Shown one piece after another: positions 1 to 12,544 of a stretch of DNA of 48,364 nt (position 1 is its first letter; each line of letters begins with the position of its first letter). Source of the DNA: Oehlia diaphana (Eukaryota; Glomeromycota; Glomeromycetes; Glomerales; Glomeraceae); contig QZLH01000727.1 of NCBI GenBank assembly GCA_003833135.1, positions 16,635 to 64,998 of the forward strand. The letters are read 5' to 3'. The position numbers and the translations under genes are program-made. The notes below the pieces were generated by a model. The model did no database searches, had not been told where the DNA came from, and saw nothing but the letters and a program-made list of their open reading frames with translations.

Positions 1-1877
1 ATAAATCATTTTTTTACCAGTGATAATTTAAAAATTAATGAATTTTAATTAATCAAACTAATTTAGCCAAATTTAAATATTAAATAAATATTATATACCT
101 AAAGACTATATCATATTAAGAATTTTTATTATAATATCATAGTACAAAAAATCTCACCACTAATTTTGCTGAAATGACCAGTGACTGTTATTATGAAATA
201 TCATAAAAGTACTGATTTAAGTGCTATTTCTTTTTTAAGTATCAAATATCATATATATAAGTATAGTTTAAGTATCAAAAATACTAATAATTTTATTTTC
301 TTTTCAGATACTAAACTATTATAGGAATTATAAGATTCTTCTATTCAAGATAATCATTAATTTGTAATCTGACAATGAACCATAAAATTTGACTATTAAA
401 AGGCAGTGATAAGTTCATATATATTTTTATCAATAATTTTAAAATCTGCGATTTCAGAGAAAAAAATAAGGAATAACTCATCTTCTATTGGTCATAGAAA
501 TATAAAATTATTACCATTAGATGCATCTCAATGAGACAAATCTGATGAACTAAATTTTATTTTTCTACAATTACTAGATGATGAATTATCTTTAAAATTT
601 TTAAAATACTGTACTAAATTTTTTTTTTTTAAATTCAAATATTCAGCTCTTATGAAAGTGTTTTTTAGTGCTTAAAATTTTTACCAGTCTTTTATTATTA
701 AGATAGCTAAATGGCAAATGGTATATTTTTATGTCTATAATATTAATTTGTAACTTGCATTGCTGGAACTGTAAATTTTGCATTATTAGTAAATATATAT
801 ATAACTTTCATCAGAATTTAATAGCCAAGTTTTATGGTTTACTGGCAGATCATGAATTAACCTTTGTCAATTTTTCATATCAAATTCTGAATATTATAGA
901 CTGATAGAATGACCTTATAAAAGATATAAATTAGTAGTAGAAATGATCATATTATATCAGGCAAATCCAATAAAATAACAGCACAAAAAATGCATAGCTA
1001 TTGCTCTGAAAAAGGTCATAATATCTGAAGATAAAAATACAAACTAAATCATCTGTCAGCAAAAAAAATAAATACTTGGAATAATTATTAATTACATACA
1101 TATATAGTTGGGCAAAATATTTAACAATATGGTTAAATAGTAGTTACACCAAAATAAATATAATTGCACTCAAAATAAATGTAGTTCATTTTACATACAC
1201 TTTATTTATTTTTTTTTTTTATTTATTTTATATTTATTTTATATCAAACAGGAAATTACCTACTGAGGCTATTACAATTCAAAAGAAAAGTAAGAAGCAT
1301 AATAACAGAAAATTACCATTTAAAGATGATCTAAGATCAAAATTAGGCCCTCACTTGTATAGAGATTTAGGGTGACCTAACAAGGACCATGAATTTAAAA
1401 GAGAAAGGTCCGATATGGAGATAATTTTATTTATTTTATTGTTTCATCCGCGTCATGCTTTACAATACTACATATAAAAAAATCTACATTCGAAAGTCTA
1501 TAAAAATCAAAATACAGGCCGGAACAACAGAACGTGACCGTGGCGCAGTAATTACTCAAAATTTTTATGGTGTATGTGACAACACTTCTCGTTAAGTCCT
1601 TTTCCTTCGCGAGGGAAAAATCAGCTCATAAAATAGGTTCTTTTAGCCATGAGGGATGTTCTGGTCACAATTTTTATTCTTTCTTATTTCAGATTACAGT
1701 ACATAATCTCTCGAATTATAAAGCTTCCGTCTGCTTTGATTATAAAGCTTGAATGGACAGTTTATTTATGTATGATTACATACAGTAATAAAATCTATAA
1801 TATAAAAAAAACCACTATTATGATATTGTGACCTCGGAAATAATCTAATATAACTTTATATCAAGTTATGATTAATT
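1..1877. other. AT-rich gene-free stretch
   Basis: I see no supportable gene here. The sequence is strongly AT-rich with homopolymer and TTTA-rich low-complexity tracts (for example around 1203-1240). Open frames are short and do not join across plausible GT-AG introns. A slightly GC-richer patch around 1320-1720 has no recognisable coding content. Confidence 0.6.
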
Positions 1878-4592
1878 TTAATATAAATTATCAAATATAG
1901 AAAAAATATCCTTTTTCACCCGTTTAACCTTAGGAGTTTCGGAAGTTTCATGTGGTGGTGATGAGGGTGGAGAGGGCGTTGATTTACGTTCTCTACGTGC
2001 ACTTGTGATGCTTAAAATTTTATCGTTAAGTGTCAACAATGTATGCTATATTAAATGAAAGAACAAACGTTAATACTTGGTAGAAATATACGGGCTTGTA
2101 AATCTATCAGTAATGCAAAATACAAACTCGAAGTCCAAGTAAAGTCTTAATAAACGTTGGTAAGAGGCCTCTCATCGTTGAGGGAGTCTTTGGTACATCC
2201 AATGTTGCCAATTCCGTAAAAAAACAAAAATTTAAATCATGATCATATGATAAAGAATAAATAGACCAGTGATGACCTACGGATTTTATTGAGATAAAAG
2301 ATGAGCATAATATCAAATAAAATTATACACATATATATTTTATACCGGTGACTTGAATTCTAATAGTATAGATGTCCGCTAAATCTTTATTAAAATGAAG
2401 TTTATTATAAAAATCATCTATCATATCTTTTAGTTCAATTTTTATGGCGGTATGATCGGATTGTAACTTCAATTCATCTTTCTTCAACTCGGTGTTTCCG
2501 ACTTCCACTGTCATAATTTCAATATTAAAGAGTGGTAACCCTGTTTAATTCTATATATTCATCGTTAAGACTTTTTCGTTTCCGGGAATTGGTCGCATTA
2601 CATATTTTTTCAATCCTAGAAATTTTTCAAATAAATTCACAAGCATTTAATGCATGAAAAAATGATTTAAGTAGCATACCAAAATAATTCGAATTGTCCA
2701 ATATTAAATTCTTGCAATAAATCCTAAGATCGCTAACGTATAATCGCGTTCCCTGAGCGGAACTGTTAAAATATTGATCTCACGGCGACAGCATTTATGA
2801 CTACAAAAAATGACTGCCTTAGGAGAATAAATAACATCAAACCTACACCTTAATTTATGTATTTACAAGAATGAAATTATTTCAGATGCCAATATAGCAT
2901 CTTCGGAACCAATAGTTGAAATTTTAGTTTTCCACTCTTGTAAATCGTTTAAATTTCTCTATAATATAAGCGTTAAGCGTTATCTATTGATCATATTATT
3001 CATATTATATTACCTTTACAAAATAACAAATAAAATTGTATATTATTACCAAGCTATTTGATGGATTATCGATAAAATCCAAAACTTTCTGGTCTATTCT
3101 TTCCTTTTCCAATTTTTTATTAAACGATTTCATTAATGCAATTTTGTCTTCATGCTTCAATATCCTGGACCACTCCAGATTTGTCCAATTGGTGAGATCT
3201 ATAATACGAGATTCAATTGACCTACAATTACAATGTCAATTACCTACCAAATCAAAATTTATATCAGTTCGGAAAAAAAACTTACTGTACTCTAATCCTT
3301 TTATCTTCCAAACGCTTCATTACAGTTCTCCAAATATCTTCCAATCTTTCTGATGTAATGTATTGTTTCACCTGTAAAAAACACCAAAATAATTATAAAA
3401 GAGTCGCGTCTACTAACAAGATCGAAACAAACCTACCACATCGTTAGCCAGTTCTTCATATAGTTTACTCTTATCCGCATCTTCATTAGCAGGACTATAT
3501 CTTCTTTTTAATTAGCATCATCATTCTATGATAAGAATAATTTTATAACGCATTAATCATTTCACTCTTGATTCCGATGAAAGACACTCTCATTTTTCTG
3601 AGTCTTTCTGTTGGCACCACCAATATTACTTTTTTACGCTTTAGTACTATAACATCATCATCTAATTCATCACTAACAATATGCAAAAGAATTTAATGTC
3701 AAATTTGCAAATTATAAAAAGTAATACGTAAAGTAAACTTACGAAGGAATATATTCGAATGAGGGATCTAACCGTGTAGTCGGAGTATTCTCGAACGAGG
3801 AATCCAACTGTATAGCCGGTAAAAAAAAGAAGAATGCAATTATTCGGTCTCGATTGAACATCGTGATAACTGGGCAATCTACTTTAATATGAAGGCAATA
3901 CCTCATCATTCTGGTGTCGGTTCTTAGATGAACTTTCTTTGTCGACCTCACTATACCAATCCTATGAAAGAATGAGATTAATACCACAACTGGGTACAAA
4001 AGAATGGCAAACTTCAATTATATCTTACAGCATAAACGTCAGATTTCTGGTTCATTCGATCATTTGTTTTTGCGGTTTGAAAATCTCCTCGTGTTTTATC
4101 CGTTATGTTACTCTTTTCTAAAATAAAGAAATTATGTTAATAAATAATGCATCATGCGTAGCCCAATTACCCAATAATGCGATAACTTTATACTTACTTT
4201 TGCCCGTAATCTTCTTATATCTAGTAATGAATCCCCAATGGTTTTCAACCATTTTACTTGCTGATAAGATCATTTGGAGGCAAGTTGGTTAGATAATGAT
4301 GGAAGAAAAACTATGGCTGAACATAAATAACTCATACATTCTGCTCATGAATTTTGCGAACATGATGAACGACATCACAATTGATATTTTTGATTGTAGT
4401 AATATCAATAAGATTCTGGTTAATATCTAATACTTCTTGTGGTGTCACGTTAGGCTTCTCATTATATATAAATTTTGTAAAAAGATCAACACAATTCCAT
4501 CTCATCAAAAGTGTCTTAGAGAAAAATTGGCTAATTCTCAAATTTGGCTGACAAAAGTTTGGATCAAGCGTGAAATTGACTATTTTGCCCAT
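1878..4592 (-). pseudogene. Multi-exon gene of unknown function, probably decayed
   Basis: At least ten short exons join on the minus strand with matching phases at most junctions. Exons: 4338-4592 (from an ATG that may be an internal Met), 4198-4260, 4029-4112, 3902-3961, 3743-3807, one from 3672 whose 3' end is unclear, one ending at 3437, 3286-3371, 3050-3221, 2867-2958, one ending at 2346, 2128-2276 and 1878-2045. The product is hydrophilic, with WLKTIGDSLLDIRRL, TNWTNLEWSRILKHEDKIA, GSEDAILASEIISF and DVPKTPSTMRGLLPTFIK, and ends in a Ser/Pro- and Lys/Arg-rich tail that could be a nuclear-localisation region. I do not recognise the family. Between about 2870 and 2510 and near 3620-3480 the frame breaks (stop in the exon near 2790, apparent one-base shift near 2530), so this is probably a pseudogene, although undetected introns could explain part of it. 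The 5' end may be missing. Confidence 0.6.
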
Positions 4593-5139
4593 CTATTTTT
4601 GCAAAAAAAGAGATCTCTTGTTAATTAACAGTACCAACAGACACATACACCAATATTCTTTTGTAGCTTCCAAGTTATTCAGTCGCAATCACGCGGTTGA
4701 ACACATGATAGTTCGAGGCAATCCTTAACATATAACTCTAGCTGTCCTTTTCGTGTTGAACGGTCAGGCAGAAGAGTGGACCTCCTCGACACAGACCAAT
4801 ACTCTCCCAGAAATAAGCTCCTTCCGCTAATCTCCACTCCTACACGTATGTTGAATACGGAGGAATTGCAAGTAAACCCTGGGCGTTAGTATCCCAGCAT
4901 CCTTTCTGTCTAATTAAGTAATCCATCCTTCGTGTTGAACCTCCGGACGGGCTTAATGATCCCCATTGCAACAAAAAGAGGCGCGTGTATGTGAAAACAG
5001 ACTAATATTAATAGACAAATACTTAACTTCAGAATTTTATTTTCTTTTCAGTTTTTTTTTGCGAATTGGGTAACTTTCGGACCGCTTGAGCCTAATTCAC
5101 ACCCCATGTGCACAAAAAAACCTTAATGGAATGAATAAC
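4593..5139. other. GC-richer island, possible repeat fragment
   Basis: Bases about 4640-4990 are clearly GC-richer than their surroundings. Read on the minus strand, one frame runs for about 130 codons with only two internal stops. Nothing in it matches a family I know. A decayed retroelement tail or SINE-like repeat is possible; I see no convincing tRNA-like A and B boxes. Confidence 0.35.
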
Positions 5140-6480
5140 TTATCGGCTTCTTACATTTCTTACGTGGCTGAGATGCAAAAATATGAAACTTGATCCACCT
5201 ATATGTATACTATATATAAATGGTCAGTCTCAGCCGTTACACAAGTGCGACTGCATCCTCTGAAAAGCACAATATAAAATCACGTGAGAAAACTCTAAGT
5301 ATATGAGACCCGCAGGCCGCAGTGCGCAGTAATATAAAAATATGTATTTTGTTATAATAAACTATCACATGTTATGGAATAATCGAGCTAAATATCAATT
5401 CATAAACTGTTATAATTAAGAGCAGTATTTCTGTAAATACCGTTTGTAGACGGAGTTTATTAAAGAGATTTTATTTATACAAAAAAGAGTATATTGTAAA
5501 TGTAAAAAATGGTTCGCAAAATGCATTGACGATGATGAACACGATTTATTCCTGTCCTACATATTTTATATATTAATGAACTTTTTAGAACTATTTGATT
5601 ATCCAATATTTTTAAAAGATTCAAATACACAAAAATTTTGTCGAACCTTACATCACCACAATATTTTTGTTCAAATAATCAAAAATTAATTTAAAACTAT
5701 AGTAAGTAACTAATCATCAAATATACAATCGGCCCTTTTTATAGCGATATAACGTATTTTCAGCATGGTTCGGATTTTTAAACCAAACTTGATTAACTAA
5801 CATTCATTTAACGAATTATACCTGTTTTTTATATCGTATTTTTTCTGACCATAGAATTTTAATTAAAATACGTTCGCTGTTCGGTAGTTAATACTTAGTA
5901 TATACAACATTTAATATAATAAAGTCATATATAAACATGTCTCATGGATAAATATTTCTCAATGTAATATCCATTAGGAAATTTAAAATGACAAACAATA
6001 AATGGCATAATTATAAAATTTAAAACTGCATAATTTGTTTATATAATCAATTTAAACGAATATTCGGTATACATAATGAAAATTCGTTATAGTGGATTGG
6101 CTATACAAATACTTCGTTACGGATTTTTTCTATTAAGAAGGCCTGATAAGCCCCGAACGCTAAATTCGTTATATTGAGGGTAACTGAGCATCAAGAAAGA
6201 AAACGTTATTATTATACTTGTTCTAGGGTTTTTGACTGGACCGATCCGTCATACACCTGATTTGATTGCACTTCCGTGTCATTTTTCTTAATTGTGTAAT
6301 AAATTTGCTACGCCGTGTGTAAGATGCCAAGCCGTCAAAATATTTACAGTAGTATTTTATAAATTTATATAACTCGAAATTTTCATTATACCGAATTATT
6401 CGTTTTAAATTTAAAACTCTTATTCATTTGTCCCGTATGAAATTTTAATGATAAAGATTACGTCATCTTTGTTCAGTTGT
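5140..6480 (+). repeat. Repeat copy R1: truncated F-box gene with its flanks
   Basis: This is a decayed copy of a unit seen four times in the window. Bases 5404-5560 match the block upstream of the intact F-box gene at 32352. Bases 5576-5698 match the start of that gene (MNFLE codons, then the FDYPIFLK region), with an internal deletion of roughly 220 bases. From about 5703 the sequence leaves the F-box gene and follows the downstream block shared with R2, R3 and R4, including an element-like part at about 5728-6186 with terminal CCCT..ATAACG motifs in inverted orientation. No protein is expected. Confidence 0.75.
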
Positions 6481-6848
6481 AAAGTAAACGTCATATGAAA
6501 TTCTATCCTTTGATATGATTCAAATAAATTATCTCTCAGTATCAGATAATTTGGACATTCGGTTTACAATAAATGTTGTTAATAAGTTTATTTATCACAG
6601 ATAAATATATGATATTAAAGAATCTAATGTAATTCTAAGTCTTTCAATAAGCTTATTAGGGAATTCAAACGTGAAATTATTAATTTTACATATTGCTTTA
6701 ATGAATTTTATAATATTTATTGTGAATAATACTAGCGTAAAAATCAGAATATCAGTTTTATTAGCTAATTTTTAGAGACGCGCAAAATCTTAGATTACAC
6801 AATTTATAAAGCAAAATGATTGGTTGCACGTGATTGCAAATATCATAT

Positions 6849-7140
6849 TAGCATTATTATAGGACCGGGAAAACTATATATAAAGGTCACTTCCAAAAAA
6901 TCAAAAAAAACATATGAATGCGAACCATTTTATGATTGGTCGTTTGGCTGTTTATTCACATGTTTTCGCTCCAAAAACAGAAAAAGGAAAGATCTTCGCT
7001 CAAAATTTCTTATTCTTGCGAACCAACACGTGACTTTTATTAAGAATTTTGGCAGTGACCTTTTTGAAAATTTAATATAGCCTCGAACCATGATTGACGG
7101 TGACCTCTATTAGAAGTTTTCCCGGTCCTATTATTATACT
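6849..7140. mobile_element. Small inverted-repeat element (MITE-like)
   Basis: A 17-base perfect inverted repeat (ATAGGACCGGGAAAACT) lies at 6859-6875 and 7115-7131. The arms continue imperfectly inward to AGGTCAC/GTGACCT, giving arms of roughly 35-40 bases around a 240-base interior. An 86-codon open frame at 6820-7080 crosses the left arm and is most likely not a gene. No transposase is present, so it would be non-autonomous. Confidence 0.6.
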
Positions 7141-7188
7141 ATTAGTTTAACATACATCTATCGATGATTTATGTTCATAAACTCAAAG

Positions 7189-7965
7189 AACTTTACTGTA
7201 TTCATCATCCTTACCGAGAATAGAGAGAATAGGAAGAATTTAATTACCAAATTATGGGAAAACATTATCCAATATTTTTTTTTTTTGAAAATTCAATACA
7301 CAAAAACTTTGTCGAGCCTTAATAAAACATTTTAATAAGCGACAGTACTTCACCACAATTTTTATTCAAATAAATCATTAATAATATGTTAAGAAAACAG
7401 ATTAAATTGGTATTTAAAGGATTTTATGTCATATATCATAAAAATAATTTTGATAATTTATAAATAAATGTTTTGAAGCGATATTATTATAAACTTATCC
7501 GGATTCTTTTTGGTTGTTTAATAAATAACTAACTAATCATCAAATGTACAGTCGACCCTTTCATAGCGAATTTGATTTTGATATCAAATAACACGATATA
7601 GAGAATCTTCAGCATGGTTCGGATTTAATATATGAAAAACATCAGCTAGATTAATATACACTATTCCATACAACATTTAACGATGGAAAGTGTGTGAAAA
7701 TAAACTTTATATCTGATTTTTTTTATAAGGAATATTTCTGAATATACCAAAAATTATTGTGAATGAATCTTACTATAAAGGCATGAAATATTATTATTAA
7801 TTAAATATATTCAGTAGTTAGTACATATATACAACACTTAATACAGACATAGTAACAATGTTATATAATATAGGAACCAGTGAACCACATTTTACTCACC
7901 TGTTTCATGAATAAATATTATTTCTCGATGTAATAATATCCACACATCATAAAGTTATACAGTCT
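7189..7965 (+). repeat. Repeat copy R2: truncated F-box relic
   Basis: Bases 7189-7516 match the intact F-box gene from about codon 55 to about codon 170 with many stops and shifts. They then switch to the shared downstream block at the same gene position as R1, R3 and R4. The block stops abruptly near 7965, where the retroelement relic begins, suggesting later insertion or deletion there. Confidence 0.7.
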
Positions 7966-8760
7966 ATAGAGCACTCTCAGAGCGAATCCAAAGTTGGAGG
8001 AGCAATCGAGCGATCGGATGATCATACCTCCCAATTTAGAAACTTTGGAATGAGGGTTATGGATGTAGAAGAAGATGTGAAAAAACTGGGTGACTTCTAC
8101 CATGACTTTATAAATGAAAATGTCCCTTTGCAGAATTGCAAGAATCAGAATACTAGATACTGGAGTTCATCCAAGTCCAGTTTATCCAATTCCAGCTCAC
8201 CTGATTCTGATATACCGATAGAAGTTATGCATGCTCATCCCAAGAAGAAATCGAGAAGGAAGATTCACGCGAAGATGTCCAAAACATCCAAATATGTGAA
8301 GTGTCTTCCAGGCAATCCGAAGCAGTGATAGAAGATTTTTATTTTTAAAATTATATGCTATAATGAAAAAAGATACTTGTGAATTGTGTAGTCCCCTACT
8401 AAGGGCATTAATCGATTTTGGTGCTAATGTGAATTTAGTTAGCCAAAAAATATTAACGAGTTAGGTCTTACATACAATAATGAAAACAATAGTAAATCTC
8501 TTGATATTGTATGTAAACTGCCCTAATAGATTCTTTTCTATATAAGGAAAACAAACTGTGAATTAGTTTTAATGTTAATGGGATTATAAATGCACTGATC
8601 CATTGTTATTGGACTTAGTGCTAGGATCACTATGGTTGTGAAATAATGTCCAACTATTGATTTTTGGCAATTCGTTACTCACTATACATGATAATTATGT
8701 CCCGACTAATTATCTGATAGTCTAATTCAAACTATTATTGATAATTTCCTAATCAAGAAA
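7966..8760 (+). pseudogene. Retrotransposon gag/aspartic protease relic
   Basis: An open frame at 8050-8328 encodes an acidic, then Ser-rich, then Lys/Arg-rich stretch of the kind found at the end of a Gag region. About 75 bases on, a frame starting near 8363 reads ALIDFGANVNLVSQKIL, resembling the retropepsin D-[ST]-G-A active-site segment with the catalytic second residue changed. A one-base frameshift follows, then LGLTYNNENN, and near 8610 LDLVLGSLWL, resembling the conserved ILG.WL strand of Ty3-type proteases, and TIDFWQ beyond it. Stops and shifts show it is dead. An ankyrin-repeat reading of LIDFGANVN was considered; the ILG.WL segment favours protease. Confidence 0.5.
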
Positions 8761-9549
8761 GAAATTATGGTTTAATTGCAGTCCAGAAGAATTTTTGCTG
8801 AGCCACACCACATATCTTGTGCGACAAAAAAATGTAGATTAACTTAATCTAGACATGGCACACGCAAACTTCGTGCAATTATTGAAGAGGGAGATTTAGA
8901 AATAATGGAAGACTCTCTAGTAAACCAAATTTTTTGTAATAGTACACTTAGAACATCTTCCAAGGGACCGTGGAATTTCTCAAACTTTTGGAGATATGCA
9001 CTTGCATATTTATCGCCATTGCTTATTAGTATAACAAGCAATACTAAGTTCTTCCTGTCTTCCTGAATTGTCATTATATCCTTCTTCTAAATATGTATAA
9101 AAACGAATTATATAATTCCGCAAATTATATATCCGTAGAAGCTTTATCGTTTCGAAGTGCCATTGTTAGAATAGGATTGCCATCAATGTTGAAATTTTCC
9201 TATATTGATATGATACCCCTCGCCAAGTATAACAACAACTCATATAACTTTCAGTAGATCGCTAGCGCTAAAAAATATTTGGTAAATAAAGCATTTTGAA
9301 TGATTCTCCTTACTCGTTTCAAAAAAGAAACTACGCCATTAGTAGCTTATTATTTTACCTAAAAAATAAAATTGCGTGATACAATAAACCTATAAATTAT
9401 GTGATACATCATAATTTAATTAATTTGTGATACAGCATGATTTATGCTTTAATTAGTAGTATAATGAATGACTTAAATACCCACTTGTCTGATTTAATAG
9501 CGGATAGTTATAACTTCTTCCTCTTTTACAAATCTTACTAAATCCTACT
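8761..9549. other. No gene seen; upstream region of the orphan gene
   Basis: Short frames only, with no recognisable homology. The last 150 bases should contain the promoter of the gene starting at 9550. I do not see a TATA box that I would commit to. Confidence 0.5.
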
Positions 9550-11039
9550 ATGGATAACATCGACATTAACGCAGGTGGTCTAATCAAGAGTGCCGTTAAA
9601 TTTGGTATGAATAAATACATGGACCATAAGGCCAAGAAAACATGCGAGCGAGTCTTGAATGTTCAATTTCAAAAGCTCATGGACCAGGGTTACCTTTCTG
9701 TTATTGGTGATGGCGGTTTTCAACTTACCAACAAGGCACTGGCGGAAAAAATTGGATTGACGGCTTACCCAGATGTGTTGGAATACATGCAAATTATGAA
9801 CTTCAATGCAGAAGAAGTTGCCATAGTAGCAGGCACATGCGTGCAAATCTGGCTTAATAAAGAATACCAGCCATGGGATAAGAGGGTTGGAAGTGCATGG
9901 CCAAAGAGTGCAAAATTAGCGGCGCCTATGAGACAGAGAGCTACTGATGCGTTGAATATGTGGTAAGTGCCTTGTTCCTTTAGTCTTATCTTTTTTAAAT
10001 ATTGGCTTATTTTTTTTTAATTATTGGATAGGTACGCCCCAAATGACGTTGGTGCACAGCAATCATTTAATCAAGCAATGGCATATCTTATTAACGCAGA
10101 GGCCGCGCTGGAAGGCGATGATTCCGATGCGAAGAACAACATACTGGTTATTGTGACTCGCATTATAGGTCTTGCACAGATGTGTGGAATTTCAGAGATC
10201 GGCCTGAAAGACATTATGGAAGGATTATCAATGTCATATTTATTCGAGACGATTGCACGCGCTCTAATAGCTAAAATGCGCGGGCAGCATCCATCGGATG
10301 TATTCAATATCGGTCTTGGCATCCAAGGAAGTTCAGAAAATGTGCACAAAAATTTTGCGATAGAAGCGAAGAGATTCAAAGGACCGCGGGAAGTTATTGG
10401 AAAATATACTGGTGGTAGAGTAGTGTTAAATTCAATTAACGCCGAGGTAGTCGTGAGAGATCCGCTAAGTGAAGGGGAAAACATTTGGTGTATGGAAGGA
10501 TGGGCAGAAGCATTGAGGAGGCAAACAGCTAAATTAAAGGAAAATGCCGCAACAGACATTCATGGCAACCAGCTACGACGCACTAAATTATTTAAAGTAA
10601 CTTTAAGTATTAAGAGAGTCGATGGAGTGCCGCTAGCCAAAATTAAACAGGTAATGTATTGTATTACATAAATAACATTGTGTATCAGCCTGACTAAGGT
10701 CTATCTGCATCATATTAGGTTGGACCCCTTTTAGTTACTGACAAGATCTGGGGCGGCATCACAGGTACTGCTTGTCCATGCACCAGGCCAGATCCGCGTA
10801 AGAAACTCAAAGGAAAACGCGTGGGTAAAGTGAATCTAATTTTTAAAAGTCTTGACCCCTTAAATATGAAAATTGTTCCTCGAAAGTCCGTTTTCGTGCT
10901 TGAAACGTACGGAGATGCTGTTGTGCACCTATTTCTTTCACACTGCTTAACAAGTGCGTATGTAAGAGCGGACAAAGAATGTTTGTATTGTGCGGTTTGT
11001 AGGGCCGTAGGAACTGGATGTAATTCGATCTTATTATAA
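9550..11039 (+). CDS. Three-exon orphan protein, 450 aa, GC-shifted
   Basis: Exons 9550-9962, 10032-10650 and 10719-11039 join in frame into 450 codons. The introns are 69 and 68 bases, GTAAGT..TAG and GTAATG..TAG, and intron 2 has a CTAAG-like branch site. I do not recognise the family. Residues 37-70 (FQKLMDQGYLSVIGDGGFQLT) have the hydrophobic/Gly/LT pattern of a winged-helix wing, which is only a hint. Residues 140-340 look alpha-helical and Ala-rich. The C-terminal exon holds a CPC at 363-365, a basic RKKLKGKR segment, and a Cys cluster (C432, C435, C438, C445) that could bind metal. GC content and codon use (GCG, CGC, CCG) are clearly richer than the AT-biased neighbours. No stops or shifts are present, so the gene appears maintained. 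Transfer, or domestication of a mobile or viral gene, is possible but unproven. Confidence 0.75.
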
Positions 11040-11168
11040 AACAGCTTTACTGCTGTATTTTTAACATGAGAAACGCTATCGTGAAAATCTTTTTGCTGAA
11101 AGCATATGAATCAGCAAGTGGTTTTCAATAAACGCTTGCTTTGATGCATTGTTGCTTTATTTGCATTG

Positions 11169-12544
11169 CCATTAATACTGAGTTTTTCTTGAATTGCTAT
11201 TATATCATCCTTTTTTTATAAAAGCAATTCATATAATTCAGCAAAGTGTTTTCTTAGTCAGATTATTAGTATTGTTATCGACCATGATTGTTATAATAAA
11301 GTAATAAATTTAATGCGAAAAATTTAAAAATTTCAAGTCCGGAACAATGATCATCAACCCGGAGCAGTTCAGAATATCTTTGCTGTGCAACAGACATCAC
11401 ATGATCAAAGTTATGCGTGAGAACGATTAAATTGATTTTTTGTCCCGCATATTAACCTTGTCCATTTTTTCCCCGAATAAAATGTGAGAAAAAAAATTTA
11501 AAAGAACGCTTTGTTGCAACATAGGACCTTCCCTATAAGTTAATGTTGACGACAAAACCATGTTATGAAGGACTGAAGACTTCGCAATTTCCGAGATCGT
11601 CAGGTGTAAAGCCACTTTGAGCCTTGCGGGGGTGATCGCTAAACTAAAAGGAATCAAAATTCCGTTTGCATGTGCTTTCAAAGCTTTCTTGGCAATCAGA
11701 CGATAATGGTTAATCGCGGCATATCTCCTTTCCCCATTTTTCAGCAAAATATAAAGCTTGTGGAAGTTCAGCCAACTTTCCCGCAAAAAAATATGTATGT
11801 ACAGTATGTCACATTGGAAGAAATGCTTCCCTGAACTTTCACTGATTACATTCCTATGTGAGTAGGAATGGCCAATACTGGTATTACTCTCAACTGTCTT
11901 ATTATTCCTAGTGGGTCGTTCAACGCTTTCTCTCTCGATAAGGTTTCTATAACAATTACGGTTCCCAGAAATGAAACGGCACACTTCAACTGCTATTCAA
12001 AACGCTCCATATAATGAATATAATGATACTCCCCTTGATATTCGTCAAATTTATTATCCCGGGAATGTGGACGAAAAACGTATGCAAGCACAGGCTTTAA
12101 TTCCGCTTAGACGGCTTAGTTCAAAGGAGATCCTCCGTGGCGCGTTTATTAAGTGGGAATTGTCTCGTAATATTACTGCCAAGTTAAAAAAGTCTTCCAA
12201 ATTCTCTTCCATCTCTCTTCCTCATGATTCTTTTGCAAGCGCTGGATCTTTCTTCTCGCAATTTCAACATAATCCAAATTTTCTTAGCAAATTCTTGTGA
12301 TTTTTTTTTTATTTTGAATGGTTACATACAGTGCAAAAAAAGTATTTTCGAATTGGAATCCAATCTTGAATTATTGGAGCAACGCATTTCTGAGCTTGAG
12401 GCAGAATACTGAGCTTAAGGATGAGAATACAAAATTGAGGCAGATTATTGAAGAGAATGCCATGCGCGATGCTAGAGTCGAGGAACTAGAACAAAACAAT
12501 ACAGAGCTTGAGGCCAGGCTCGCGTTATTGGAACAGGGTATTAG
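11169..12544 (+). repeat. Direct duplication, copy A
   Basis: This segment recurs at 14146-15464 in the same orientation, with small indels and point changes. Shared landmarks are the ACTGAGTTTTTCTTGAAT start, the CCGGGAATGTGGACGAAAA core, and the coiled-coil exon at the right end. About 130 bases (12140-12270) are unique to this copy. Confidence 0.85.
11971..12540 (+). pseudogene. Coiled-coil family gene, broken copy A
   Basis: A 109-codon open frame (11971-12300, starting MKRHTSTAIQ) is followed by an intron-like T-rich stretch ending in ACATACAG at 12331. A coiled-coil exon follows (SNLELLEQRISELEAE). Compared with copy B, two bases are missing after GAGGC near 12403, so the ELEAEN heptads run into a stop. 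The second half (DENTKLRQIIEENAMRDARVEELEQNN) is readable only in another frame. Proteins with this Glu/Asn/Leu-rich coil are, from memory, greatly expanded in Rhizophagus; their function is unknown. Confidence 0.55.

Noticed and set aside
4640..4990. tRNA or 5S-derived SINE
   Set aside because: No credible cloverleaf or paired A and B boxes could be found by eye.
6820..7080. 86-codon frame
   Set aside because: Overlaps an inverted-repeat element and lacks homology or a plausible start context.
10071..10559. 162-codon antisense frame
   Set aside because: Lies wholly within exon 2 of the orphan gene, whose splice phases support the plus strand.
11427..11984. Antisense 185-codon open frame within duplication copy A
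   Set aside because: The homologous stretch in copy B has indels that destroy this frame, and the peptide has no recognisable motif. The plus strand carries the better-supported gene.
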